NCBI GenBank assembly: GCA_001600455.1
Contig: BCKC01000003.1
Coordinates: forward strand, 2,580,315 to 2,644,314
From: Endocalyx cinctus
Taxonomy: Eukaryota; Ascomycota; Sordariomycetes; Amphisphaeriales; Apiosporaceae
Length of the DNA stretch: 64,000 nucleotides
Direction: 5' to 3'
The notes below the pieces were generated by a model. The model worked only from the letters and a program-made list of their open reading frames with translations. It did no database searches and was not told the DNA's origin. A program made the position numbers and the translations under genes. This document shows, one piece after another, positions 40,183 to 51,980 of the stretch; position 1 is the stretch's first letter; every line of letters starts with the position of its first letter.

Positions 40183-41967
40183 ATGGCTACGTAAGTGATG
40201 ATGATATTCTCAGATAAACTCACATAAAATACGTAACGGGAACTAACATGGAAGCTTCATCTCAACAGTCTGGAAGCAGACATGTGTTTTAACTTCTCTT
40301 TCCCTCCATACGAGCCCGTCACACCGCCGAGCTATTCTTTTGACCCGTCCCTTCTCGAGATGCCTTACAATCCCGGACATGCTCGCACAAGTTCGTATGG
40401 TTCCATTTACCCAACTACCGAGACGTCGCCCTCCGACTCGGTCAACACACGGGCGTCGACACCTTCACGCTCGCCCCCCATCCGCCAGCATGGTCCTATT
40501 CTCCTCCCCAAGATCAGATCCCAGGATCAGGCCATTGCCTCGCCACCCAAGCGTGTTAAGACCACACCTACTCCAATTGCCAAGTCCAGACGCCGAGGAG
40601 GTTCCCGCCCTACTCACACGCGGAGCTTCACTAACCCGGAGTCCTTGAACCACTTCTCCACCTCTTTCTTGAGCGAGGGCCAGCCCGCCACATCGTCTTC
40701 ATTCTCGTCTTCCTTGTTATGTTCTCCCATCACTTTTGCTCAGGATCAGGTGGAGCCCCGCCGAGCTTCCAGCGTGGGTGTCGATACTTCGGCCCTTGAC
40801 AAGTACGGCTTCCCCACTTACCGCCAAATGCCTTCGTATGTGCCAGCACTTGCGCAGCCTCAGCCTCAGCCCCTTCCCCAGCAGCACAACCAGTTCATGT
40901 ACGACTTCACCCCTCGTGCCCCATCTCCCTTGAGCTTGGCATCCACCCCGGACCCTACTCCATCCACCACTCTGATGAACTACCTTACCACTTCCAACCC
41001 CGCCCCCTCTTTGGTGCGAACCATCTCATTCCCCCTCCGGGATCCTCACACCAAGCACTTCTGGTGGGATGTTCGTCAGATCCGACCCTGGACCGCCTTC
41101 AACATCAACACCGTCCTTGCTCTTCCCGGCGCGTCTGCTCTTCTCCACTGCCCGGTGCCTCAGCCCCTCCTTCCTCAGCCATCCACTAGCATCCGACACC
41201 CCGAGACGGAAGCGGCGCTCCACAACATCTACGCCTCGTTCTACCTTCCCAAGCTGAACGCTGCGCTGGCCATCTCGTCGACGCAGCACCTTCAGATCTC
41301 GGTCCCGTCCACGAAGACCATGTCGGGCGCGAACTCGTCCTCGTTCGCCAACGACCACCTCTTCGTCGTCAACCCGGCCGGAGAGTCCTCGACCGCGGCC
41401 GCCATCTTCGGCGGCAAGCCGACCGCCCGCGTCGTCGGCCTGGTCAAGTCGTTCGACCGCTTCAACACGGGCATGCGGGTCGAGGGGAACATCAAGCGGG
41501 TCGAGTACCTCCGGGGGCTCGCCCACCTGCACCACGCCATGCGCGAGCACGGGACCCGGTACGGGTTCATCCTGACCGAGATCGAGCTCGTCATCGTGCG
41601 CAACGGCGGCGAAGGGACCCCTCACTTCGGGTACCTCGAGGTCACGAGCGTTCAGCTCGCCGCCACCGGCGCGGGCGAAAGCATCAACGACGAGGCCGAA
41701 CAACAATTTACCGCTTGTCTCGCCCTCTGGGGTCTCTGCATGATGGCCGCGGACGAGCCCGCCGTCGGCCAGGCTCCCTGGAAGGCGGAGATCGGCGCCC
41801 CCGCCGAGGGAACTCGGCGCAAGGCCCTCCCCCGAGACGACTGGATGCCTAACCCGCAGCTGGCGGAGAAGAGGGAGGCTAAGCGCGCCCGTGGCTGGGT
41901 GTTGCCTGAAGACCCCGTCGGTAGGAAAGAGTTGGGCAAGAGAGGTGTGAAGTACGGCGGTTGCTAA
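40183..41967 (+). CDS. Conserved fungal protein with disordered N-half, 568 aa
   Basis: Two exons: an 8-nt first coding exon (40183-40190, ATG GCT AC) and 40269-41967, giving MATLEADMCF at the start. Residues 1-240 are Pro/Ser/Thr-rich with basic patches (KSRRRGGSRP) that could serve nuclear import. Residues about 265-510 look folded: TISFPLRDPHTKHFWWDVRQIRPW, then RVVGLVKSFDRFNTGMR, a helix LRGLAHLHHAMREHGTRYGF and ILTEIELVIVRNGG. The tail is basic and rich in Pro and Trp. I recall this type of protein being auto-named sialidase in some fungal genomes, but I see no Asp-box (SxDxGxTW), so I do not adopt that name. The second half is strongly GC-rich. An in-frame Met at 40282 would be the alternative start. 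Confidence 0.8.
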
Positions 41968-43598
41968 TTCTGTTTTATTTTTTTCTTCTTTCTTCTATGG
42001 CATAAAAAAAGAAAACCAAAGAGAAAATATCTCCGGGCGGGTTCCCTATGAATTTTCTCCAGAAAAAAAAAAAAAGGTGGAGTCGACTTTTATTAATGGT
42101 CCTTCTTTTCTCTTCTTCTTCACCTTTTTTTGGTTTTAGTTTTTTTACTTTTATTTTTTTTTTCTTTCTTATATAACGAAGTCATGATATAATGACAAGG
42201 GACAAGGTCAAGGGCAACCAAATGATTGGGGGGTGCGGTACAGGGGAGGAAGAAAACAAACGGCTACTTATTAATGTACCTATGGGTCACTTGATGAATG
42301 TATATACGTGACTTAGTAATTTTTAAGGTGTTTAATAATTTATTTTACTTATATACTTACTGGCAATCAAAATTTAGTGAGAAGTTGATCAAATGTTGTG
42401 ATATGTAGATGTGTTGGAGATGGATAATGGTCATTTGAGATGAGATTGTACCGTGGGCCATGCTGCACTGGTTAAATATGAAAATACGACTCCGTTCTAT
42501 ACGTCTTATTTAGAGTAATTCTAATTGGCTGGATGAAAATTATTCCGAGAAACCTGCAAGAGAAAATAACGGTAGGGGTCGAAGAGAGCGGCTCACCCCT
42601 CAGAAAGGATTCCAGTGCCTCCACTGTCCGTGATGCTTCGGCATCTAGCGCCTACTGAAGAATCGATTAATTGCAGTAAGAGATCATTTTTGATTATCCA
42701 AGAAAAAGAAAACGAAAGAGAAACGCGAGACTCGCCTTGAATGATATAAATATACTGGCAAGTAGGAATCAGAGGTTGCATGTTTAGTAGTGTTTTCGAG
42801 TAAGGGGTAGAAGTCACACAGATTGTGCTTCTGCCTCAGCAATTTAATATTCAACTTCGAGATATTTTCATAAAAAATCTTCCCTGGAGTTGAAAATAAG
42901 GTACTACTTTTCACACCTTACAACGAATTTGTTTATATGTCTGATGGTTGTCTGACTTCTCGCATTCATCAAAACCTGATCATAGCTAGGTCCAGTGACT
43001 CAGGCACAACGAATACTGATCAATGAAAATGTAGCAGTCTTTCATCCTCATCTCTTATATTAAACTCTAAAAGTTGTTGGAAGGGATACATGGATCGAAA
43101 ATGTAATTAGAGCCTAGTTGAAACATATGATAAAGCGCTATATTTTTCATCCAGGTTTCTACGGACAATGAAGGCGATGGAATAATCTACTACTATCAAT
43201 ACGTTCATTATAATTTATTATCTTAAGTATTACCGTAAAGCCTTAGTTAGCAATGAAACAAGACTTTTTTCAAGGCATTTGATATAGAATTCCCCTCCAC
43301 ACATGACTTCCTTAGTTAACAGTAATATCTACCTAAGGTTGTTTCGTTGCCTGTTAACTTATGAGCCGATATTAATATCCATAAGTAAGTCCAAGTCTTC
43401 AGCATATATGCGGTTCTCGGAAAGATTTCAATCTCATATTAATTAGATCACCAGTCATACTACATCAGATCAGAGAACTCTCGCTTCTTCAAGGTTACAC
43501 TATTAGCACCACAACTCACCTCTCCTGTACCCAAGCTGTCATTACACAACAATTCTTCAACTCTAATAGTCTACAAAGTCAAGAACATCATAATAGCC
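41968..43598. other. Intergenic region, no gene seen
   Basis: The left part has several T and A runs (near 42060-42170), probably 3' UTR and terminator-proximal sequence. The remainder is AT-rich without coding features. Confidence 0.5.
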
Positions 43599-44258
43599 AT
43601 GGCGAAACGGTTCTGGCCAGCCCAATACATGAAAGTACCCGGCGCCATCGAAGTCCCGTACGAGGGTCTGACGTATCTCTCTCACGGAAACAAGAAAGAA
43701 ATCTACTTCACCGACGCGATAGTCGTCTCCATCAGCGGCCACTGCCCTTTTCCAACCATCGGCACCCCCGATAAGGACCGGACTCAGGCGCACGGGGCGG
43801 TCAGCAGCGTATACTTCGGCGAAGGCAACGAGAACAACGGGACGGAGCGGCTCGGGGCGGGCGACGCGCGGGCGACGTCGGCGCGGGCGGAGCTCTGGGC
43901 GGCGATCGTGGCTCTCCGCAAGGCGCAGTCGCTGGCGACCCGGTGGCGGGATTACCACGTCAGCCACCGGATGCCGCTCGCCCGGGTCGTCGTCAAGTCC
44001 TCGTCCGAGTACCTGGTCAAAGGGATGACGAGGTGGGTGCACGGCTGGCGGCGGAACGGCTGGACGAACGCGCAGGGGAACCCGCTGGCGAACCAGACCT
44101 TCGTCAAGAAGCTGCTCTACCAGATCAACATGCTGCGCAGCGCCGGCGTCGAGGTCTGGTTCTGGCACGTGCCGAAGCATAGGAACAAGGAGTCGCGCAA
44201 GCTGCTGCACGACGCGCTCTTGCGATCGCCTTACGCGAAGAGACGTGGATCGAATTAA
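43599..44258 (+). CDS. RNase H-fold protein with altered active site
   Basis: A single exon of 219 aa, GC-rich from about 43780. The type 1 RNase H fold is recognisable. FTDAIVVSISG gives the first strand with Asp39. TSARAELWAAIVALRKA gives Glu98 in helix A. VVVKSSSEYLVKGMTRWVHGW and RRNGWTNAQGNPLANQ match the strand-helix region normally reading TDSxYvxxgi...W..NGW. WFWHVPKHRNKESRKLLHDALL is the last strand and helix. Two of the four catalytic acids are missing: the Asp of TDS is Ser135, and the Asp of the final A-D-x-LA motif has no counterpart. An active hybrid nuclease is therefore unlikely; a binding role is an inference. There is no reverse transcriptase or integrase beside it, so it is not an obvious transposon piece. 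Confidence 0.82.
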   Translation: MAKRFWPAQYMKVPGAIEVPYEGLTYLSHGNKKEIYFTDAIVVSISGHCPFPTIGTPDKDRTQAHGAVSSVYFGEGNENNGTERLGAGDARATSARAELWAAIVALRKAQSLATRWRDYHVSHRMPLARVVVKSSSEYLVKGMTRWVHGWRRNGWTNAQGNPLANQTFVKKLLYQINMLRSAGVEVWFWHVPKHRNKESRKLLHDALLRSPYAKRRGSN

Positions 44259-44749
44259 ACAAAATATCGACGGCGAAAAAAAGTACGTCTTGTTCATCAA
44301 GGCGATAAATGAAGGAGTAGGTGTTCGGAATATTGGAGAATATGAGGATAAATGATATGATAGGGAATTAAGAAACCTACTGGGACCTTCATACATGTAC
44401 TTACTTACTTAGCTTACGCAAATGACAACGAAGATTTGCGAGTTTTCTTATATGAATTCAACAACAAGTCTACTGCTACCCGTGAAATAACTTTGGCGAT
44501 ACATAATTAGTAGCTAAGTTATAGTCAACCAGTCAGCCAGCGTCATACTATGTATAGTAGTATACTAGACCCCCTACCCCCTTTTCAGTGCTAGCGTACA
44601 AGGACAGGGGTTAAAGGGTTGGTACCCATAATACTCCGTACTTTTTCTTCAGCTGCACCTCATTTTAATTCCAGCGCTTATGACGCTTACCTCGCATCAT
44701 CAATTACGAAAGCTCTACATACTTTTGATCAAGAAAACGATATAAAACC
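44259..44749. other. Short intergenic region
   Basis: Contains the 3' flank of the RNase H-fold gene and the regulator promoter. ACTCCGTA occurs at 44633-44640 and a C-rich AGACCCCCTACCCCCTTTT stretch lies near 44570. No gene was seen. Confidence 0.5.
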
Positions 44750-46501
44750 ATGTCGCGAATGAGTAGAGGGTGTCTTAGATGTCGCCAAAGGCGCGTCAAA
44801 TGCGATCAAGGACGACCGGCGTGTCAGCGATGCATAAACCGCAACGAGGTTTGTGAGGGTTACCGCGACGAGAGCTCCCTCATCTTTCGTCACGAGACCA
44901 CCAAGATTATTGAGAGCGCAAATACGTCGACGGCATCAAGCGGATCATTATCGTCGTCGTCTCCGCTCTCGCGACGAAGGAGAAGCAGATCAGTAGAGAA
45001 AAGCTCGGGGCGGAGGGAATCGTCATCATCGACATTGTTTCAGTCTTCTTCTGCTCTGTCGCGTGATGGCGTTCCTGAAATTCACACCTCTAAAAGGATG
45101 CCCTGGATCAGAGATATACCCGCGCATCTAAAACCCGAACCCGAAGAGGAGGCTATCGAGAAATTCATGGAAAAATATGTTACTTATCCGTGCAATCAGA
45201 CCTCGACGCCCGGCTTTCTCGAGCATCTTCCAAGTTTGTTCAAAGAAGTGAACGTAGAAGGTCGCCACGCGCTTCGATGGGCTGTCCGGGCTACAGCTTA
45301 TGCCGACGCCTCTAACCGTGAAGATTCGAAAAGTGCTGCCTATAAAATCGCATTCCAATGTTATGGGGAGGCGCTTACGGCTCTAGGTCAGTCTCTTTCG
45401 GAGCCGGGTAAGGTACCTGACGATTACGACCTGATGACGGTGGTCGTGCTGGATATATTTGAGGTATAACGTACGCTCCTTTCGCGTATCTCTCAATCTA
45501 ACTGACAACAATTAGACTTTGTTCAATGTCGATATGTCTGCGAGGGGCTTGCATATGCAGGGAATGGCTCAGATCCTGCGGTTGCGTGGCCATGATCAGT
45601 TCTACAATCCCCGTGGCTGGAGTCTTTTCCGACTTGCTCACCATCGAATAGTAAGTACCCGCAAGATATTAAATTTTGAATGCTTAGAAAAAATGACGAA
45701 GGCGAGAAGTCTTACGACTAACTTTCCGTGAAGCAAAAGCAGCAACTCGCTTTTGGTTTAAAGCCGCTCGAGGAGTCCACCGCTTGGATTGGACAATTGG
45801 ATGAATCTGTCCCATTTGTGCGCCTGGAGAAAAACGTCCTGCACATCAGTCAGACGTGCCAACGCGCGCGAGAGTTGCAGGAATCACTCGATAGCGAATC
45901 ACTATCAGTGAACGAGGTTGTCGAGATGGTCACCGAGCTCCTAAGGCTTGACGCCGAGGCTACCAGTTGGAGGCAAAATCCCAAATGGTCTTTCAAGACC
46001 ATCGCAGTCTCGGATTTACCCGCTTTTGAGCCCTCAACGGAGCCTCTCACCAACACGGTTCAAATTCACTCGGATATGTGGGCCGCTTATGAATGGAATT
46101 ATCACCGTGCGGCTAGAATCACTGCTCATACGCACATCATAGGATGTCTCAGAAAGGGCCTTGCGGTCCCAGATTTAGACATCTCCATGATAGATACCCT
46201 ATGCGCGCTCGTCCAGCAATCTACTGCGATCATACAGACTCTCGCAGACGAGATCCTTTCGACCGTGCCGCAGTTCTTCGGAGATATTGACCACCTAGGA
46301 CGCGTACGTCAGGACATGTCGTCGCCTCCAGGCTGCCGGCCCATCGGCGGATACCTTCTGCTATGGCCCATTAGGATGATTAAAGGTCCGCGGAGTGAAT
46401 CTACACCGGATCAGAAGAGAAAAAGCCAGATCGTATTTGAGCGTATTCGCGAGTACACGGGCATGAAGTCACATCTAGGAGATTTGAGTGTTGTTGAATG
46501 A
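44750..46501 (+). CDS. Zn2Cys6 fungal transcription factor
   Basis: Three exons (44750-45463, 45516-45650, 45734-46501) give 538 aa, with all introns phase 0. The zinc cluster is at the N-terminus, CLRCRQRRVKCDQGRPACQR followed by CINRNEVC, with the spacing C-x2-C-x6-C-x6-C-x2-C-x6-C. This binds DNA in the nucleus. A Ser/Arg-rich linker follows (about 55-105). The regulatory region from about 120 onward is of the small Fungal_trans_2/DUF3468 style, with ARGLHMQGMAQILRLRG, a RGWSLFRLAHHRIQKQQLAF junction and a closing FERIREYTGM helix. The target genes cannot be read from sequence. It runs convergent to the cupin gene, 83 nt between stops, which may be coincidental. The third acceptor (GAAG) could alternatively lie 6 nt downstream. 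Confidence 0.9.
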
Positions 46502-46583
46502 GTTATAAGAAACATTTATTAGAAAGCACGAAAATTTCTAACCAAGCCGACTGACATCCAGCATCTGCCGATACTTTCTATTC

Positions 46584-47123
46584 TCATTTCTTAATAACGA
46601 ATACCTCCTCCATGATCCTGCCATCGTCCAATTTCACCTTCTCGGCGGCGACCATGACGAAAGCGACCTGGCAGACCTCGTCCGTCCGGTTATGCCACAC
46701 GTGGTTAGCGCCCCCCTGAATGATGAACTCCCCCGCCCTCACCGTCTTCTCCTCGCCGCCGTCGAGCTCGAGGACGATCTCGCCCGAGACGACGACGGCG
46801 TAGTCTCTGGTGAGAATGCGGTGCATCGGCACGCTCGACCGGGGCGCGTAGTTGGACACGCCGAAGGAGATACCCCCGGGAGGGCACCGGGGCGGCTTAC
46901 CCGGCTGCTGCGACTGCGACTGCGACGCCGTCGAGAGGTCCGAAGGCTGGTTGGATACCGGTACGGAATCCCTCTTGTCGAAGTTTCCGAACGACGACGT
47001 GCCGGGCCCGAAAGGCTGGACCGGGTGCACCTCGGTGTCTGATTCGAAGACGGACTTGCCGTCTTGGCCGTGGGTCGATACGACTACGCGGCTGGTGGAC
47101 ATAAGGGTCTTTGCGGCGGCCAT
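46584..47123 (-). CDS. Cupin-domain protein
   Basis: A single exon of 179 aa, GC-rich. Residues 1-90 are variable and end in a Ser/Gln/Pro linker. The cupin barrel fills about 95-179: the first motif is VPMHRILTRDYAVVVSGEIV (metal-ligand His and a following Asp), then LELDGGEEKTVRAGEF. The second motif is IIQGGANHVWHNRTDEVCQV with its His. This HR-x-x-T-x-DYxxVxxGE version is common in small cupins found beside fungal polyketide or aromatic-catabolism genes. Here only a Zn2Cys6 regulator adjoins it. The reaction is unknown; the metal site looks intact. The minus-strand reading is preferred over the overlapping plus-strand frame because only it gives the cupin motifs. Confidence 0.88.
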   Translation of the reverse strand: MAAAKTLMSTSRVVVSTHGQDGKSVFESDTEVHPVQPFGPGTSSFGNFDKRDSVPVSNQPSDLSTASQSQSQQPGKPPRCPPGGISFGVSNYAPRSSVPMHRILTRDYAVVVSGEIVLELDGGEEKTVRAGEFIIQGGANHVWHNRTDEVCQVAFVMVAAEKVKLDDGRIMEEVFVIKK

Positions 47124-48480
47124 GTTGATTCTTTTGAATTTTATTGAAGTAGATGTGGTAAATATATAGGTGTATTTATAGATTTGTTGGTTGATATTTG
47201 AATGATCTCTAGAAGAGGATTTAGCTAGTGGATGCTTGGTTGTTCTGAAGGGACTGTGAGGTTCGATAGATGTATAGAAAAGCTGGAGAATTGATATGTG
47301 ATGATGAGACTGAGAAAAAATAAGTTGAAATCAAAGGAGAAAAGACGTCCTTATATACACAAATTTCAAGTCAAGACATCGACTTCATCCACGTAGTCAT
47401 CGTCCATAAATATCGTCGAGATACCTCATTTCGCACCGCTAACCGGATTCGGAAGTCGGCACGAAGCTTTGAATAAACTGATAAGTAAGCGTACTCCACA
47501 ACAATCCTTCCTAGAATATCCCTGTAATCACTCCCTTCTCTGCCAGTCGGTATTTTAAAGCGGTTTTAAATAATGAAGAATGTCAGCGTTTTATTAGAGG
47601 TTGGTTGACTAAAGACTAAAAGCGGTTCAAGTCGGAGGATGTTAACAGCTCTTCTTTCGCCATGGTCCAACCATATATCAAACCGCACCTCGTCTATTAC
47701 CAGGAAAAGACCTAGCTAGTGCTGACATTATGTTCTGCAATTCTAAATGTTTGCTGCTAGGCCAACTTCTTGAACACCTTAGCAGCTTACCTTCAAATTT
47801 CTCCTGAGTTTTCCAATACTTTTTTATGGGACTAATTATATAATTACAATGAAGGCTTCACCAAGATAAATCCTTGATGTTGTCTTCCTGCTAGGCGAGT
47901 TAAAGTCTTCAACTATTTACATAAATAACTTACTACGACTTCGAACTTGTAACTGTAACTCGTATCTCTCTCTATTTGAGGTCCTAAAACTTAGCTTGAT
48001 AAAACAAAGATTCGCCTTAGTATATGATAGTTATACGTAAACTATTTTTCAACTCCCGTAAGGTCTAGAAACGAAAGATACTTAATACATTCACATTATG
48101 ATCTCTCGATTATCATCTAACTTGGATATAAGTAAAGATTTGGGATTTTATCAGTTTTTTTTTATATTGCGTAGTCTTTCAGACCGAAAATCAACGCGAA
48201 ACTAATTATCCTCTAATGTCACGATTTAGTGAATAGAAGGATTTAAAACAAAACAACGTGTGTTATACAGATGGGATAAGAAAACCAGGAATACATCGCA
48301 GTATATCCCTCATATCCGTCGTATTGTCAAGCCATACCTTGAAAAGCATCGAAAAGCCTGATGTTAAAAGGCCGAATTGGCTGCGCCAGCCGCCACTGGT
48401 TAAAAGGTCACCATGAGTAACGGAAAGTGGTGATAAATTCGAGGATATCGTATAGTGATGATTTTAGGATCATTCCTCCA
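47124..48480. other. Intergenic region, no gene seen
   Basis: Upstream region of the cupin gene, then AT-rich spacer to the helicase 3' end. No coding or RNA feature was recognised. Confidence 0.5.
47349..47357 (-). promoter_or_regulatory. Possible TATA box of the cupin gene
   Basis: TATATAAGG on the minus strand lies about 230 nt upstream of the cupin start. It is a good TATA match but somewhat distant. Confidence 0.35.
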
Positions 48481-51400
48481 TTAGTTGTCGTCGTAACTTT
48501 CGTCTCCTTCGTCGTCATTGTTTTCGCTCTCCTCGCTGCTTTTGTCATCATCATCGTCATCATCGTCATCATCGTCTTCTTCTTCCTCTTCTTTGTATCT
48601 GTCATTTACAGTATCAACTTTGTTAATCGAATTTGCATCCAGAAGTGAAAGTTGATCTTGTAATGTAAGCTCTGGTTTTCTGTCGAAAGCTTCATTGGCC
48701 TCTTCATTCTTATTTTTCTGCAGCATGAGGATACGGTCGTCAATGCTGTCCTGTACGATCATTCTCACGAAATATGTCTCTTTTTCTTGGTTCATACGGT
48801 ATACTCGTCCGAATGCTTGCTGCTCGGCTGAAGAATTCCACCACGGATCAAGAAAAATGCATCGATTTGCGCAGGTGATGTTAAGACCGACACCTCCGCA
48901 TTTCAGACCTATTATCTATAATTACTGCTGCATTAGTAATCTGAACCAGTGAAAAAGTTGGTTGTGCTTATATGTAACATACCATAACTTTGATATGGCT
49001 CTCATTTCTAAAAAGATTCAAAGCATCGATGCGCGCGTCATTTTTCATGCGTCCCACGAAGTAGAGAAACTCGACTTTTTGAGCCTGTAGCAGACGGCCC
49101 AAAATCCTTGCTGCATTAGTGAACTGATAAAAGATGAGAATTTTATCGTCGGGAGCCTCCTTTTGCCATTTGAGAACCAAGTCTATCGTTCCTGTTAGTT
49201 TGACGCTCCGCGGAATCGGCCTATCTTGATTCTCGTCACAGGCATCCAAAAACCCACTCCTTTGATCTCCGGGCTGATACCCTCGGGCGTCATTCCCCGG
49301 TCTGATTGCATTTTCTTTTGTGTTTTGTAGCATCTTTTCCTTCTTACTCTGGTTATAGGAGCGCCTCGCAGACGCAGCAAATGCCTTACCGGCTTTGTCT
49401 TTTTGCGTATCATTTCCGTAGCCACTGAGTGCGGAGTTTTCAGAGTTCAAGCCATTAGCAACCAGATCCACCTTGCTAATTATCTGATTACATCTCGGAC
49501 ATGTAACTGGCTCTACTTTATTCCCAGTGCTTGAAATTTCGATTAAAGTACTAAAACAATCTTCGCAAATCTTATGACCACACTTCAGGTGGGGTTAGCA
49601 TGCATCAGAGTACTAGGAAGCGAAGGATCTTACTTGGATGGTATTATATGAAGTCAATAGTTCTTCGTAGCACTCGGAGCATGTCTCATCTTTTTGAGAA
49701 TTTATGATATCTTCGAGTTCAGCATCTATGCTGAAATTTTCACCAAGCTCGCTAAAGAGAGGTAGTGGTTGATTCGGTGCCGTTGAGGATGCGATGCCAT
49801 CTTGGGACTGATCGCAAGGTGCTTCCTGACGTGCAACACTTTTTAAATCTGCTTGCAGGTTCAGGTTTTCTTCGGAATTAAAGTATTTCTTGAAGCATGG
49901 TTCGAGTAAAAATGGATGATCCACCGCTTGTCTCAAGCTAGTTATACACGCAAGTATCAAACTGCGTGCACGCTTGTCGCTGGTCTTGTTGTTTATTTCC
50001 AACGATTCCTTATTCGCCCTATTTCTCAGCTGTTCCCGTATTCGTCTATTCAATGTTAGTGTATTAATTCCATAATAATTGAAACAGAAGTACTGACTGG
50101 TAAATGATCTCTTCTTCTCTGCTCATCTTTAAACGTACATCTTCACGATGACACATCTGAAGTTGACAAATGATTCTGCCTATGAATTCGTCTCCTTTTT
50201 CTCTATTCAAATTATTAGATCTACAGAGCAAGAATTGCATTGAATCGTTTAATTCCTACCGTCGTAGTATAATCTGCGAGAACACATGGGACAAGCGGCC
50301 GCTTGAGTCTTTGACCTACGTTATCGTTAGCGAGTGCTTCATGACAGCGAAATGGACTGACTGGTTGCTTATTTACGGGAATGTGTTTTCTAAAGTCGGC
50401 CTCAAAATCCATGTCCTTGAGCTTCTTGATCTTTTGCATATCTATATTGAAGAACTCAGCATACCCTTTAAGATCTATGATAAGTTAGTAGAGTTAGATT
50501 CTGCGGATCTGGGCTACTCACCGTCGAGACCATTAGGTATAGGGGTTCCAGTCAGTGCCCATTTATGCTTAGCCTGAAGTGCTTTGCACGCTGCCGAGGC
50601 TGCGTATGTCAGCACCATTTGAACAACAAGACAGTAATTATATTATAGCTTACCACGACTTTTCGGATTTTTAATCATATGGGCCTCGTCGAGGATAACA
50701 CGATACCACTTCATTTTAAACATAAGACCCGCATTCTTGTCCCAAAACTTACGTCGTTCAGGCGAGTCTGCATCAAGAAGTGTCATTTCTTCTGCCGTCT
50801 TTGTTTTGGGATACGCGCCTCTAACATCGGCATATGTGGCAAGCCTTTATGCGGTTAGCACTACACATTGTACGAATGGCTATACTTATTCTTACACGAA
50901 ATTCTCGCGCTTGAGCGATTTTATCGTCAACTTGTCCGAGATTTGTTTTTTAGTAGGATATCGCCTGACTTTCAACATTTTCTCAACTACATGCCTTTCA
51001 ATCTCTTTGCTCCATTGCTCTATATGTATTTCGGAGGGAAGAATGATTAGAGTAGTTCGGCCGTAAGTCTTAATATCCTCTCCTGATGATCTACTTGCCA
51101 CGGCACAAGCAATTCCTTGAATTGTTTTTCCGAGACCCATTTCGTCTCCAAGGAGTCCACCACGTGGGAGATATTCATGTTCCGATCGTTCTCGATCGAT
51201 CATCCACGCTACCCCACGAAGTTGGTAATCAAACAAGCCCGAATGCATGCCTTGGATATACCAAGATCCTCCTTTACTTGTGCATTTCTTTTTACGAAAA
51301 ACTTCTAATGCCCCACGGAGTGTTTTAAGCTCTTCCAAAGCTTTATCTTTATCCTTAGCATTTTCGGCGCTTTTTTCGAGTTGATTCAGGTGCTTTGTTC

Positions 51401-51980
51401 GGTTTTTCGACTCGATTGCAGTTTGCTCAGGGAGGTCGCCTAAGTTTTGCCTTACTTCGAAAGCATCTTTAGTCTGGAGGCGGTTGCTTAACGTCTCGCC
51501 GGGTTGGCTCACATGGTTACCCTTAGGACTTTTTGTTTCACTTTCCATTTTGATCTGAGTTCGCAGTCTTTTCTGCGTGCGATTACAGTTGCTTGGCGAG
51601 GATGTTCGTTTAGCACCATGGGTCTGATTTTCGACCTCAAGATGGTCTAGCTGCTCATCATGGTTTGGTTGAAAAGCAGAAATATGGCTGATTGCGTCAC
51701 TGAGTTCAGGCTCGGTCTTGATTTTGGGAGATGAATTCTTGTGATCTTGAGAGTATGTAGTATCATGATGTCTATCTTCGGCTTTTTCAGTATCTCGATT
51801 CAGTGCTGGAGTACAGTTTGAATCCTCTGTCGATTTGAAATAATCTATATCTTTAGATATTTCGTCATTATCATTAGCCTGAGGATGCTCAGTGTTGATG
51901 TGGCCTGAGGGGGATTGTTTGGAGTCGTTGATTGATACTGGTGTAGTACTAGTGTCCTGACTTGAATTTGAGGGGTCCAT
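48481..51980 (-). CDS. SNF2-family DNA helicase with RING finger (RAD5/RAD16/HLTF type)
   Basis: Nine exons, all in phase (51980-50896, 50844-50654, 50599-50522, 50465-50377, 50315-50260, 50220-50098, 50045-49634, 49582-48983, 48915-48481), give 1022 aa. Residues 1-220 are disordered and acidic. The SNF2 ATPase follows: LGDEMGLGKT (about 277-286), DEAH 414-417, LTGTP 441-445. QIILRRRSNN is rebuilt across a splice. A C3HC4 RING finger lies between the lobes (about 663-710: CSECYEE..., CGHKICEDC, CPRCNQ), as in RAD5 and RAD16 relatives that join remodelling with ubiquitin ligation in DNA repair. The second lobe has KILIFYQFT, GLKCGGVGLN and QAFGRVYRMNQ. The tail ends in Glu/Asp runs (12 consecutive Asp). 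There is no HIRAN domain, so it is not a strict RAD5 orthologue. All ATPase motifs are intact. Confidence 0.9.

Noticed and set aside
41026..41706. 226-aa minus-strand frame
   Set aside because: Antisense shadow of the GC-rich half of the 568-aa gene, with biased Val/Arg/Glu composition.
43563..44396. 277-aa minus-strand frame opposite the RNase H-fold gene
   Set aside because: Arg/Pro-rich antisense shadow of a GC-rich gene; the plus strand carries clear fold motifs.
50260..50380. Apparent frameshift in the helicase between residues DFRKHIP and the LRR motif
   Set aside because: A GTAAAT...GCTAAC...GTAG intron (50376-50316) restores the frame exactly, so no mutation is needed.
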